64,000 bases of DNA from a bacterium (GTDB taxonomy: Bacteria; Babelota; Babeliae; Babelales; RVW-14): the NCBI GenBank assembly GCA_016699045.1, contig CP064957.1:62001-126000 (forward strand), in the 5' to 3' direction. The translations under genes and the position numbers were made by a program. Below are positions 52,333 to 61,374 of this stretch, one piece after another. Positions within the stretch are counted from its first letter, which is position 1. The number at the start of each line of letters is the position of its first letter. Under the pieces are notes generated by a model. It worked only from the letters and a program-made list of their open reading frames with translations. It was not told the origin of the DNA and did not search any database.

Positions 52333-52798
52333 TAAATATCGAATTGCGTTCAAAATGAACCAGAATTATGAAGCTAGATAAAAATAATAGTATATGACGC
52401 GCCTTGAAAAAACTAAAAATTCTTTGTCCAGAGAAATCCCTCAAAAAAATTAGGGCTTGCTTATCCATGCCAAGTCATGGTACCTTAAAAAAAATAATCT
52501 TTGACGTTTTCACGTTGCAACCTTTTCCGGGCCTAAAACAAGAAGAATTAATTATCCGTCCGATAATGATTATTATGTTAAAAAATATACTATCTAGGAA
52601 AAGTCTCTCTGGATCGCACGATACATCATTTTTGACGAAGGATTTTAGTTGCGGCAATAATTATCATTAAAAAATACTGTCGATAATATTTCACCCTGAA
52701 ACTATTGCTTTTTAGACATTTGAAAAACTTTTTGGCTGATTGTCAATTGTTGATTTTGGGGTAGTCGACCTTGTCAAGGCGACTTAGACACTTCTCTT

Positions 52799-52824
52799 CC
52801 CCCCCCCTCTTGGCCCCTCACCCC
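52799..52824 (-). other. G-rich tract on the minus strand, possible G-quadruplex
   Basis: Nine C, then CCCC at 52814-52817 and 52821-52824 on the plus strand. The minus strand therefore reads GGGG-TGA-GGGG-CCAAGA followed by nine G, enough for four G-runs. This is striking in an AT-rich setting. Confidence 0.5.
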
Positions 52825-52911
52825 TACCGAGAAATCTGGGTTCTGATTGGTATCGGTATCTGCCAAATATTAAAATCTGTCCGAACATAATAAAAAGTGA
52901 GCATAAAAAAA

Positions 52912-52978
52912 CATCCCGCAGGAGCAAGCTCTTACGGGATGAAAAAGGAGAAAGGAGAGTAGTAATGAAGATCTTTTA
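52912..52978. repeat. Hairpin plus conserved box, copy 1
   Basis: Hairpin arms 52912-52925 and 52928-52941 (CATCCCG...CGGGATG, two wobble pairs) with a T-run on the minus-strand side at 52904-52911. Next to it is the box GGAGAGTAGTAATGAAG (52954-52970). On the minus strand this reads box, hairpin, U-run, like a small RNA with terminator. On the plus strand it gives a strong ribosome site and a four-codon frame MKIF at 52965-52979. Confidence 0.6.
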
Positions 52979-53161
52979 GTGTCTATATCTAAGACTCAAT
53001 TTTCAACTTAATTTTGATGTTCGTATTTAATTACCTTATGAAGGATACCATATTATATTAGAAAATCAAGTCGTTTGTTTCTTGTGGCCCAAATAAAGCG
53101 TTTTATTTTATAAATTTCAAACTGATACAAAATTTTCAACAGGCACTGTTTATTTGAAAAA

Positions 53162-53220
53162 CCACCACGCAGGGAAAACCCCGCATGATGGAAAAAGGAG
53201 AGTAGTAATGAAGTCTTTTT
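53162..53220. repeat. Hairpin plus conserved box, copy 2
   Basis: Hairpin arms 53162-53174 and 53179-53191 with an AAAA loop and a minus-strand T-run at 53157-53161. The box GGAGAGTAGTAATGAAG recurs at 53197-53213, followed by TCTTTTTA. The hairpin sequence differs from copy 1 while the box is conserved. The plus-strand mini-frame is MKSF at 53208-53222. Confidence 0.6.
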
Positions 53221-53359
53221 AATTTTATATTTCATGTGTTCGAATTTGATAGACTTTTGATAGACTATAGAAAGAACCAGTAAAGTCAATTTTTTATTGC
53301 ATAAATAGAATAAATTCTTAAAAAAGTCTGCAAGTCGGGCATTTTTTACTTAAATAAAA

Positions 53360-54496
53360 TTATTTTAAAATTGAGGTAACAGGCTCTTGTTTCAAATTAA
53401 TGTGACAAATTTTGTCACGCGAGATACCCCGCAATGCTTCATCAAACAGAACTGGACTGGTAAGAAAAACTTGGAAATTAAAATTTTGTAACGCAATAAA
53501 ACAACGCTTAACCCGCTCTTGGTCAAAATCAGTTAAGAAATCGTCCAGCAACAAAACCCCTGGCTCCCCTTCCTGAGCAGTCTGGCAAAGCTGGGCAATT
53601 TTGATTAAAAAAACGATAAGCTTCTGCTGCCCGCGTGATGCAAATATTCTGGCAGCTTTATTTTGAAAAATTATGGTAAAGTCATCCAAATGTGAACCAA
53701 AAAGCGTTCTACGCCAAGAATGCTCCTGTCTGGAATATTTACCTTGGAACCATTGCCAAAATTCATCAAATCGCAAATTTGTTTGCATATTTTTTGGCAA
53801 GTACGAAAATTTTACCTTAAGCTCCTCTTGTGGGGTGACAAAATAGTCAGACAAGAGTTGGTTTATCATACGCTCCAACAAAGCAAGGTATTCTATGCGT
53901 TCTTGCTGGATCTTAACAGTTTCTTCCCATAATTTTTCAGACCAAACCAGCAATTCCTGTTGTAAATCCTGGCTTGACCCGATTCGATCATTGCACAAAA
54001 TACTGGTTCGTTGTTCAGTGATTTGTTTTGCTCGCTTGAGATTTTGGAGAAAGGCAGGTTTTTGCAACATGAGCGAATAATTCAAAAAATCGCGCCGCTG
54101 CTCGGGCGACCCACTTACCAAAGAAATATCTTCGGCGGTAAGACTCACAATCCGATAAGCACTGATTAATTCTTTGTATGACTGGATAGGTTTTTGATTG
54201 AGTTTAACTAGCTTTCCCTCTTTTTCAGAAAAACCAACTTGAACGCGTTCATCAACCTCTTCTTGTCCCAATGAAAAATCAACTTGAATAAAAAAATGTT
54301 TTTTTTCAAGTTCAACCAAATCGCGATTCAGATGGGTGCGAAAAGACCTGAGATAACAACTATAATGAAGTGCTTCCAAAATACTTGTCTTACCAGATCC
54401 ATTACACCCCTGAATTATCACGAATTGTCGATCAACATCAAACTGCTGCTGATCGAAACAACGAAAGTTTTGTAACTTGATGCTTTTTATATGCAC
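53360..54496 (-). CDS. recF: DNA replication and repair protein RecF
   Basis: SMC-like ATPase that loads RecA at gaps, 378 residues. IKLQNFRCF near the start, Walker A GCNGSGKT at 30-37, signature SGSPEQRRDFLN at 128-139 and Walker B LLLDDFLTDFD near the C-terminus. The start is GTG at 54496 with no clear ribosome site, nine bases after the dnaN stop, so it is probably translated by coupling. The dnaN-recF order is common. Confidence 0.94.
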   Translation of the reverse strand: MHIKSIKLQNFRCFDQQQFDVDRQFVIIQGCNGSGKTSILEALHYSCYLRSFRTHLNRDLVELEKKHFFIQVDFSLGQEEVDERVQVGFSEKEGKLVKLNQKPIQSYKELISAYRIVSLTAEDISLVSGSPEQRRDFLNYSLMLQKPAFLQNLKRAKQITEQRTSILCNDRIGSSQDLQQELLVWSEKLWEETVKIQQERIEYLALLERMINQLLSDYFVTPQEELKVKFSYLPKNMQTNLRFDEFWQWFQGKYSRQEHSWRRTLFGSHLDDFTIIFQNKAARIFASRGQQKLIVFLIKIAQLCQTAQEGEPGVLLLDDFLTDFDQERVKRCFIALQNFNFQVFLTSPVLFDEALRGISRDKICHINLKQEPVTSILK

Positions 54497-54505
54497 AATA
54501 GTTTT

Positions 54506-55621
54506 TTAGTTTTGTGCCAATGAAACCGGCATTACCAAGTACGTTAAGTGATAATCTTTTTCGCGTGATTCAAAGATTATTGGCTTAACCGAATTTTTGA
54601 TATAAAACGTTACATCTTTTTCAGAAAAAACTTGTAAACCGTTCAATAAGTATGGCGAGTAAAATCTGCTCTCAACAAGAGCACCCTGAAAATCTTGCAG
54701 AGCAACTGATTCTTCAAGTTTGCCGACATCTTTATTATGCAAATTAACACGCACTGAATCTGGCTGAAAACAAAAATTCGTTGACACAAATTGACCAGAT
54801 AGTAAGCAACTTGTTCTTTTGAGCGTTTTTATAAAACTATCTTTTGCTAAGCGGGCTGGCGTAAAACCTTCTTTTTCAAGAACTGGTTTGTACTGAGGAA
54901 ATGGTTCGGCAATTAAACGTGTGAAAAAATTAAAATTTTTTCCTGAAAAAACAAGCTGCTGGCCGCATGTTCCTAAAAACACATTCCCCTGACTACCTTC
55001 TAGAAGTTTTTTTAATTCAAGAACCGCTCGTTTTGGCAAAAGCCACTTTTTATCGGTTCCAAGCGTATATTTCTCAGTACTGATTTGTGCCAAGCAATGG
55101 CCATCAGTCGTGACTAATGACATATTTTTTTCATTAAAATCTAATAACATCCCATTTAATGCAGGGTTTGCGTTGTTTTGTGGAACCAAGAAAGCAACTT
55201 TATTTAGCAAATCAAGTAAAAAGACACCCTCAATTTCCATAAGATTTTCGATACGTTCTGGAAATGGTGGAAATTCATCGGCATCTTTAATATTCAAAGC
55301 AAGATCAACATGTCCCGCTTTTAAATGCAACTGGGTATCTTTTATATTGAATTCTATAGCACCTTCGATCTCTTTAACCAATTCAAAAATACGCTTGCCG
55401 GATATTAAAAAGCTACCGCTATCTTCGGCATCACTATCTATCGACATATTCGACTGCAAGCTTATTTCCATATCAGTAGCTTTAAGCGTTAATTCACGCG
55501 GTGCAACATGAAATAAAATAGACTCAGTTACATTCAGCGTTGTACGCTTATTACAAATCGGCTGCATCGAAGAAAGGAGTGATAACAACTCCTTTTGATC
55601 TACCGTAAATTTACTTTCCAT
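54506..55621 (-). CDS. dnaN: DNA polymerase III beta subunit (sliding clamp)
   Basis: 371 residues from the ATG at 55621, with AAGGA seven bases upstream; the longer frame to 55660 is unsupported. Three clamp domains are recognisable, with typical strands such as LTLKATDMEISLQ, NPALNGMLLDF, VTTDGHCLA, and a conserved end (LTYLVMPVSL). First gene of a pair with recF. dnaA is not adjacent; xerD and proS lie upstream instead. Confidence 0.95.
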   Translation of the reverse strand: MESKFTVDQKELLSLLSSMQPICNKRTTLNVTESILFHVAPRELTLKATDMEISLQSNMSIDSDAEDSGSFLISGKRIFELVKEIEGAIEFNIKDTQLHLKAGHVDLALNIKDADEFPPFPERIENLMEIEGVFLLDLLNKVAFLVPQNNANPALNGMLLDFNEKNMSLVTTDGHCLAQISTEKYTLGTDKKWLLPKRAVLELKKLLEGSQGNVFLGTCGQQLVFSGKNFNFFTRLIAEPFPQYKPVLEKEGFTPARLAKDSFIKTLKRTSCLLSGQFVSTNFCFQPDSVRVNLHNKDVGKLEESVALQDFQGALVESRFYSPYLLNGLQVFSEKDVTFYIKNSVKPIIFESREKDYHLTYLVMPVSLAQN

Positions 55622-55712
55622 GTTTTTATCCTTAATTTTCTGCCATGAATGTATCAGCAATTTTAAATAATTGCTTTAGTATACAACAGGGAAATTTATG
55701 CGCAAAGAGGTT

Positions 55713-56627
55713 TTATGCGCGGGGGTGTTTTTTATTATAAATTTTACGCAGTTCATTGTCGCCAAGATGCGTATATATCTGTACCGTTGAAATACTCTCA
55801 TGGCCAAGAATCATTTGCAACGAACGCAAGTCAGCACCATTTTTGAGCAAATGAGTTGCCAAAGAATGACGTAAGCTATGTGGCGAAATATTTTTTTTGA
55901 TATTCGCTTTCGCTAAAAGATGTTTTAAGATAATCCAGAAAGATTGCCGCGAAATGGGCTTGATATCTTTTTTATAGCGCGTTGAAAAAAGATAATTATT
56001 TTGCTCATACTCGCCATCTTTAAGAAGCTTTTTATAAATATTATCAAGATAAAAATTGAGAAGCTCAAGAATGTTTTTTGGCAAAGGAATAATACGTTCT
56101 TTATTGCCTTTACCAGCTATTCTGACAAAGCCGGTATCAAATTGAATTTGATCAACCGTCAAACTCACGAGCTCAGAAACTCGCATACCAGAAGCGTACA
56201 TTAAATACAACATTACTTTGTTGCGAATGCCTTTATACCCTCGTTCACTATTAGCAACATTAAGTAACTTATGAACTTCAGATTCGGTAAGATAGGAAGG
56301 CAAGCTTTTTTCAACTTTGGGAAATATTAATGCTTGAGCGCTATTAACCAATTGATACCGCTGATTTAAAAAGTTAAATAACAATTTGAGGGTAGATATT
56401 TTACGCGAAATCGTCTTTGCCGAAAGGCCCTCTTCTTTGAGGTATTTCAGAAATTGCGTTAAATGATTTTTTTTACAATCACTTAACGCTACACGATTTT
56501 TCTTTAAGTATCCTTCGAGCTGCTCAATGTCCCGCTTATAGGCATGAAAAGTATTGTCAGAAACGCGTTTTTCAGTTAACAAATACGTATGAAAAGTGGC
56601 AAGATAATCTATGTTTTGTACCGCCAT
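55713..56627 (-). CDS. xerD: Tyrosine recombinase, XerC/XerD type
   Basis: 304 residues from the ATG at 56627, matching the usual XerD length; GGAG lies 12 bases upstream, rather far. Catalytic residues: Arg149 (ASGMRVSEL), Lys173 (AGKGNKER), His250 and Arg253 (PHSLRHSLATH), His276 (ILGHESISTVQIYTH) and Tyr285. Partner of the Xer protein at 8511-9446. The XerC/XerD assignment of the two is tentative. Confidence 0.9.
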   Translation of the reverse strand: MAVQNIDYLATFHTYLLTEKRVSDNTFHAYKRDIEQLEGYLKKNRVALSDCKKNHLTQFLKYLKEEGLSAKTISRKISTLKLLFNFLNQRYQLVNSAQALIFPKVEKSLPSYLTESEVHKLLNVANSERGYKGIRNKVMLYLMYASGMRVSELVSLTVDQIQFDTGFVRIAGKGNKERIIPLPKNILELLNFYLDNIYKKLLKDGEYEQNNYLFSTRYKKDIKPISRQSFWIILKHLLAKANIKKNISPHSLRHSLATHLLKNGADLRSLQMILGHESISTVQIYTHLGDNELRKIYNKKHPRA

Positions 56628-56662
56628 AGCAAAACTATTCTCCTCTAAAATAATACCTAAGT

Positions 56663-58099
56663 CTAATAAGCTTTGGCTACCAGAATATCGTTCTTGCTTG
56701 GCTTGGCACAAGAAAAACATTTTTCATGCTTGGATTGTTCCAAAATACAGCGAATAGTTCCACTAAATTCTTTTAACGTTTGTTCACATTCAGACGATTC
56801 GCACCAGCCAACCTGATACATACCGTTGGAATCTTTCATTTTTTGTGCAAAGTCATTCAAGGTTTCAGCCTGATGCCATTGACTGTCGCGTTTTTTAGTT
56901 GCTCGATCAAAGAGATCGTGTTGTATTTTTACCAATAAATCACTTACTGAGCTTTGCAACAAATCGAGTGAAACAAAAGATTTCTTCTTTGTCCTGTCTT
57001 GTTCAAGTCGGTTGACCAACACCACTTGATTGTTTTCGACATCTTTTGGTCCAACTTCAAGCCGAACAGGCACACCACGAATTTCCCAATGAAAAAATTT
57101 AGCACCAGGTGTTTGTTGTTCATCACCATCAAGCTTGACGCGAATACCATGCTTCTTTAAGTCAGCGGCAATTTTTTGCGCACGCTCAAGAACTAAAACT
57201 TTCTGATCGTCAGATTTAAAAATTGGCACAATGACCACTTGGATAGGCGCAATTTTGGGTGGCATAATAAGCCCGTTTTCATCGCCATGTGTCATAATAA
57301 GCGCACCAATCAAACGAGTTGTTGAACCCCAACTAGTACAAAACGGTACTTGTTGCTGGCCTTCAGTATCTTGAAAGTAAACATCAAACGCTTGAACAAA
57401 ACTTCTGGAGAGCATGTGGCTCGTACCCATTTGAAGTGCTTTGCCATCTTGCATAAGCCCTTCAAACGTATACGTTGCATCTGCTCCAGCAAAACGTTCA
57501 CTTTCTGATTTTTGACCAGTAACGACAGGAATTGCCAAATAATCTTGCGCAAGTTCTTTGTAAACACCCAGCATATGCAATGCCATTTCACGCGCTTCAT
57601 TTTCAGTTGCGTGAGCGGTATGTCCTTCTTGCCATAAAAACTCACAGGTTCGCAAAAAAGGACGAGTCCTCATTTCCCAGCGAACAACGTTGGCCCACTG
57701 GTTAATTTTTAACGGCAAATCGCGCCAAGACTTAATCCAGCGGGAAAACATGAAATAAACGATAGTTTCCGAGGTAGGTCTAATTACCAAGGGTTCTTCA
57801 AGTTTTTTGCCACCGGCATGCGTAACCACCGCCACTTCAGGTGCAAACCCCTCAACATGTTTTGCTTCGCGTTGCAAAAATGATTCTGGCAACAAAAGTG
57901 GCATATAAATATTTTGAGTGCCACTCTCTTTTATTTTTTCATTTAAGACCGAAACAATATTCTCCCACAAAGCATACCCGTAGGGTCTGATAACAAACGA
58001 ACCACGAGTTGGGCTGACTGGGTCAACCAGCTCAGCTTCTGAAATAACTTCATGATACCATTCGGCAAAGTTTTCGGTAATATTTGGTAATTTTTTCAT
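56663..58099 (-). CDS. proS: Prolyl-tRNA synthetase, eukaryote/archaeal-like short type
   Basis: Class II synthetase charging tRNA-Pro, 478 residues. It lacks the insertion domain of the long bacterial ProRS and matches the ProS type 3 form. Motifs: RGSFVIRPYGYALWE, RPTSETIVYFMFSRW, TRPFLRTCEFLWQEGHTAH, GTSHMLSRSF, and a C-terminal zinc-binding-like domain (Cys in GWCESSECE and KCFSCAKPS) ending KAY, as in the family. Located upstream of xerD on the same strand. Confidence 0.94.
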   Translation of the reverse strand: MKKLPNITENFAEWYHEVISEAELVDPVSPTRGSFVIRPYGYALWENIVSVLNEKIKESGTQNIYMPLLLPESFLQREAKHVEGFAPEVAVVTHAGGKKLEEPLVIRPTSETIVYFMFSRWIKSWRDLPLKINQWANVVRWEMRTRPFLRTCEFLWQEGHTAHATENEAREMALHMLGVYKELAQDYLAIPVVTGQKSESERFAGADATYTFEGLMQDGKALQMGTSHMLSRSFVQAFDVYFQDTEGQQQVPFCTSWGSTTRLIGALIMTHGDENGLIMPPKIAPIQVVIVPIFKSDDQKVLVLERAQKIAADLKKHGIRVKLDGDEQQTPGAKFFHWEIRGVPVRLEVGPKDVENNQVVLVNRLEQDRTKKKSFVSLDLLQSSVSDLLVKIQHDLFDRATKKRDSQWHQAETLNDFAQKMKDSNGMYQVGWCESSECEQTLKEFSGTIRCILEQSKHEKCFSCAKPSKNDILVAKAY

Positions 58100-58159
58100 T
58101 ATCTAACTATATCTTTTTGTAACAACACTGTTCAGACTTACCTGATTTTCAGTATACCA

Positions 58160-59677
58160 TTATTTTTTATTTGTTAAAAGCTCTGCCATACGCGTAATTG
58201 CAGGGTCCGCGGTAAAATTAGTATTTAATGAATCAGCAACTCTGATGCGTATACCTTCCTTAGCTGGAACAAACGAAGCTGCAATCCAATGCCCAATCAT
58301 TTTTTTGCCCCCATCTTTTGATGCAAAAGCTCGATCATTACTTGCTGTATTCAACAAAATATGAACTGGTTGGCCATGATCCCTGAATGCTTGATACTTT
58401 TCACATAAACCATCCGTTTGAGCAAGATTTTCCAAAGCGGTTGCTTGTTGCAATGTCGCCAAATGTTCACGACTGTTTGGTTGCATTAAAAATGCTACCC
58501 TATTGTGGCCAGCAAGATCTACCAACTGTTGCCATTGCTCAGAATTTTGATAATGATCAAGGTTTTCAGCCGATCTCAAAAAAGCAAGTACATTACTTGC
58601 ACCTTGACCATGCAACTGGGTAAACAATTCATGCCATTGACTTAAAAATTCTAAATCACAGGTATTACGTAATGCCTCGTAGCCAGGAATAACGATAAGA
58701 CCATTTTGATTGAGATTAAAATGATCAATTAATTCCTCCACTGATTGCGCATCAAGAGCCTCTGATTTAATACCTTGATCTTTAATCCATTGCATCCATG
58801 GTATACGATTCTTTCCCCAACGATCTTCATCTTGGAGATTATCTCCCATTTCTTCTTCGGTAACGTCTTGTGCCAAAATAAGATAATTATGCAAAGCATG
58901 AAGCGAGCAGGTCATGCCTGATTGCGGAATAACTTTAAATTGCTTAACCTCGAAAAACTTATTTAAATTTTCAAGTCTTTTTTGCTCTTCCCATATTGGC
59001 AAAATATAGAAATAGGTAATCAAGCCAGCTACTAGGACCAATGAAGCCCCAACCAATAACTTATGCTCACAAACAAACTCCCATGGTTGATACACCGTAT
59101 AATCAACTACACTGTCCATAAGGTCTATTTCAAATAGTTCTTCGGCTTGCAAGCACATTAAAAGCTGTTGATTGAAACGCGTAATGTGATCAAAAAGATT
59201 CAAATCATCGATACTCAAACCATGTTTGCGTTTTAGGCAATAAGCAGTTATTGCTCTATCGAATTTTTTTATTTGACCTTCAAAGGCGCGTAAGTGCCGC
59301 GGTTTAATACGCTCGATACCATTAAAATAATTACACAAATTAACGAATTTATACTTTATTTCAGGATTTTTTGATAAATGGCCTTCATTAAAACCGGTAA
59401 CAATAATGCTAAATAACTTTTTTGCTTCTTCCAAAAAGAACACAACATTCTGATGAATTTGATTGTCAACTTCGCTAACCTCTTCTGCATTAACATCGAC
59501 TAACGTCTCAATTTTTTGCAAAATTTTATAAAGATCAAGATCTTCAACAATAATCGCATGTGCCGTACGCGGATACATCCCAGCATAAGAGGCTGCCTGT
59601 GCATTATCAGCAACCAATGGATGACTCATTGCTATAATAAAACCAAGAAGAAGTACTATAGTTTTTTTTGTTTTCAT
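58160..59677 (-). CDS. Exported/membrane Josephin-like cysteine protease
   Basis: 505 residues from the ATG at 59677 (AAGGA five bases upstream). Signal peptide 1-28, helical N-terminal part to about 195, a membrane helix at 207-227, then the protease-like domain. PQSGMTCSLHALHNYL (251-266) matches the Josephin start Q-x-G-x-x-C-x-x-H-x-L-x-N-x-L with exact spacing: Gln252, Cys257, His260, Asn264. GHWIAASF has His463 and VADSLN has Asp482. Josephins are eukaryotic deubiquitinases such as ataxin-3, so an exported deubiquitinase is inferred. The GHW-x(16)-ADSL spacing recurs in the 1801-2778 product. A large insert (about 335-440) is unassigned. Flanked by proS and gmk. Confidence 0.7.
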   Translation of the reverse strand: MKTKKTIVLLLGFIIAMSHPLVADNAQAASYAGMYPRTAHAIIVEDLDLYKILQKIETLVDVNAEEVSEVDNQIHQNVVFFLEEAKKLFSIIVTGFNEGHLSKNPEIKYKFVNLCNYFNGIERIKPRHLRAFEGQIKKFDRAITAYCLKRKHGLSIDDLNLFDHITRFNQQLLMCLQAEELFEIDLMDSVVDYTVYQPWEFVCEHKLLVGASLVLVAGLITYFYILPIWEEQKRLENLNKFFEVKQFKVIPQSGMTCSLHALHNYLILAQDVTEEEMGDNLQDEDRWGKNRIPWMQWIKDQGIKSEALDAQSVEELIDHFNLNQNGLIVIPGYEALRNTCDLEFLSQWHELFTQLHGQGASNVLAFLRSAENLDHYQNSEQWQQLVDLAGHNRVAFLMQPNSREHLATLQQATALENLAQTDGLCEKYQAFRDHGQPVHILLNTASNDRAFASKDGGKKMIGHWIAASFVPAKEGIRIRVADSLNTNFTADPAITRMAELLTNKK

Positions 59678-59856
59678 GTAAATCCTTTTCAAATTTATTA
59701 TGCCTTGTTTTCCCATTAGATTAGCTTATAATGAGTGCAATAATCTAATAAATAATCTAGCAAAAAACAAATTGTTTATAAAATAAGGTAAAATAGTCTA
59801 CTTAACCCATTCTTATCATTTTGTAATTTAAAATAAATACAACCAAGGCATACGCA

Positions 59857-60447
59857 ATGGCTAACAAAAATCAACGCGGAATTCTTTTCGTCATTTCTGC
59901 TCCTTCTGGAGGAGGTAAGACATCTCTTGCCAATGCAGTTATCAAAAAACTTAATCCACAAATTTCTTTAGAAAAAGTAGCTACTTACACGACGCGTCCA
60001 TCTCGCATTAATGAACAAAACGGCAAAGATTATTATTTTGTTTCACGCCCACAATTTTTGAAAAAAATAGAAGATGGATTTTTTTTAGAAACAACCGAAT
60101 ACAACGGCGAGCTGTACGGCTCTCCTGCATCAATTACTACCGACCTACGCAACGGCAAATCGCTCATTTTGGTTACCGACTGGGACGGGGCAAAAAAAAT
60201 ACGCAACTTCATAGATCAACCAGTTTTGCTCTGGATCATGCCACCAAGTATTGAAATACTCAAAGAGCGTATTCAAAAACGCGGAACCGAAACGCGAGAA
60301 CAAATAGAATCACGACTTAAACTTGCCAACATTGAACTGGAGCATGAGCTCATCAATAAGATTTTTACGCATCATATTTTGAATGACAATTTTGAACAAG
60401 CGGTTGATGAAATTGCTTTTATTATTCGACAAAAATTAAATCACTAA
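59857..60447 (+). CDS. gmk: Guanylate kinase
   Basis: Phosphorylates GMP, 196 residues. P-loop SAPSGGGKTS at 10-19, the GMP-binding block TYTTRPSRINEQNGKDYYFV, FLETTEYNGELYGSP, and the Arg-rich lid (RIQKRGTETREQIESRL). AAGG precedes the ATG. The last four bases overlap the convergent transporter gene. Confidence 0.96.
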   Translation: MANKNQRGILFVISAPSGGGKTSLANAVIKKLNPQISLEKVATYTTRPSRINEQNGKDYYFVSRPQFLKKIEDGFFLETTEYNGELYGSPASITTDLRNGKSLILVTDWDGAKKIRNFIDQPVLLWIMPPSIEILKERIQKRGTETREQIESRLKLANIELEHELINKIFTHHILNDNFEQAVDEIAFIIRQKLNH

Positions 60448-61349
60448 AGATTTTTATAAGTCTTCTTTAAACGCAATTCGTCTTGATAAAATACATACAA
60501 ACCAAATGTTATAAGGCCAAGCGAAGCAAACGTATGCCATGCAAGTTTACCGCCCATAAACAGCCAATCATATAATGTACCAAAACATGGGCATAAAAAA
60601 CCAGAAAATGTTAGAAACGTTATTGAATAACGTTGAAGTAACCATGAGTACATATTATAAAAAACAATATTAGCAGTAATAATCAGTAAAAATACCCACA
60701 TCATAAATGGCCAAAAATCTTTAACGGGTGAAGAAAAACCTTCGACAACGGCTGACGTTGCCATACTCATAACACCACCCCAAAACATAGCAATCCCGTT
60801 AATCAAGCCAAAGCTATAGCCCTTTTTCATAAGCTTGCTCACCAGAAACCATGCGTAAGTCGCAGAAATAACAGCAAGCATGAGCACGCCTTCGGGCAAG
60901 GACAGCTGCCATAAATTCATAGACATTTCGCTGCCAGATGCTTGAGCCAACAATGTTGGAATCAGCCCACTAATCCCAATCATAACGCCCAAAATCTTCT
61001 TTTGGCTTAATCGTTCTTTAAGTAAAAAATACGACAGAATAGCCGCAATAAACGGCGTTGTGGAATAAATAATCGTTGTTTTTAAAGCGGAAACATATTG
61101 CAATGACCAAAATTCAAGAACAAACGCAAAATAAATATGAAACAATGTCGTTTTGAAAAAGAGAAACCAATCTTCTCGCTTTGGAATAACACTTTTATTT
61201 TTTACAAAAAGCTGACTACCCCACAATAAACTACCCGCAATAATCATACGAAAACCAATTAAGAAACATGGCTTGGCGTAAGCAACAGCCTCTTTTGCAA
61301 GAATAAAAGTACTCGCAAGAATAGCGTATAAAATTACTACTAAAATCAT
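60444..61349 (-). CDS. DMT-superfamily (EamA) transporter
   Basis: 301 residues with about ten membrane helices in two EamA-like halves; YSTTPFIAAILSYFLLKERL is the typical end of the first half. AAGGAAAAG upstream. Substrate cannot be predicted. For a host-dependent bacterium, uptake of metabolites such as S-adenosylmethionine or nucleotides is conceivable, but nothing in the sequence says so. Confidence 0.85.
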   Translation of the reverse strand: MILVVILYAILASTFILAKEAVAYAKPCFLIGFRMIIAGSLLWGSQLFVKNKSVIPKREDWFLFFKTTLFHIYFAFVLEFWSLQYVSALKTTIIYSTTPFIAAILSYFLLKERLSQKKILGVMIGISGLIPTLLAQASGSEMSMNLWQLSLPEGVLMLAVISATYAWFLVSKLMKKGYSFGLINGIAMFWGGVMSMATSAVVEGFSSPVKDFWPFMMWVFLLIITANIVFYNMYSWLLQRYSITFLTFSGFLCPCFGTLYDWLFMGGKLAWHTFASLGLITFGLYVFYQDELRLKKTYKNL

Positions 61350-61374
61350 CTCTTTTCCTTTTCTTAGATGTTAT

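Larger units (their letters stand above)
52334..53359. other. Gene-poor region between the ankyrin cluster and recF
   Basis: About 1 kb. Frames at 52404-52670 (plus) and 53053-53289 (minus) lack ribosome sites and coding character, so I do not call them. It contains a small hairpin (GTCG-CCTTG paired with CAAGG-CGAC, about 52764-52783), a C-rich tract, and two copies of a conserved box with an adjacent hairpin (listed separately). Because dnaN and recF are next door, an origin was considered, but no convincing DnaA-box cluster was seen. Confidence 0.5.

Noticed and set aside
52404..52670. Reading frame of 88 codons between the ankyrin cluster and recF
   Set aside because: No ribosome site and no coding-like composition; more likely a chance frame in gene-poor DNA.
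53053..53289. Minus-strand frame of 78 codons near recF
   Set aside because: It runs through the conserved box and hairpin of the repeated element and has no start signal.
52334..53359. Replication origin next to dnaN-recF
   Set aside because: The gene setting invited it, but only one poor DnaA-box-like site (TTATCCATG near 52460) was seen; no cluster and no dnaA.
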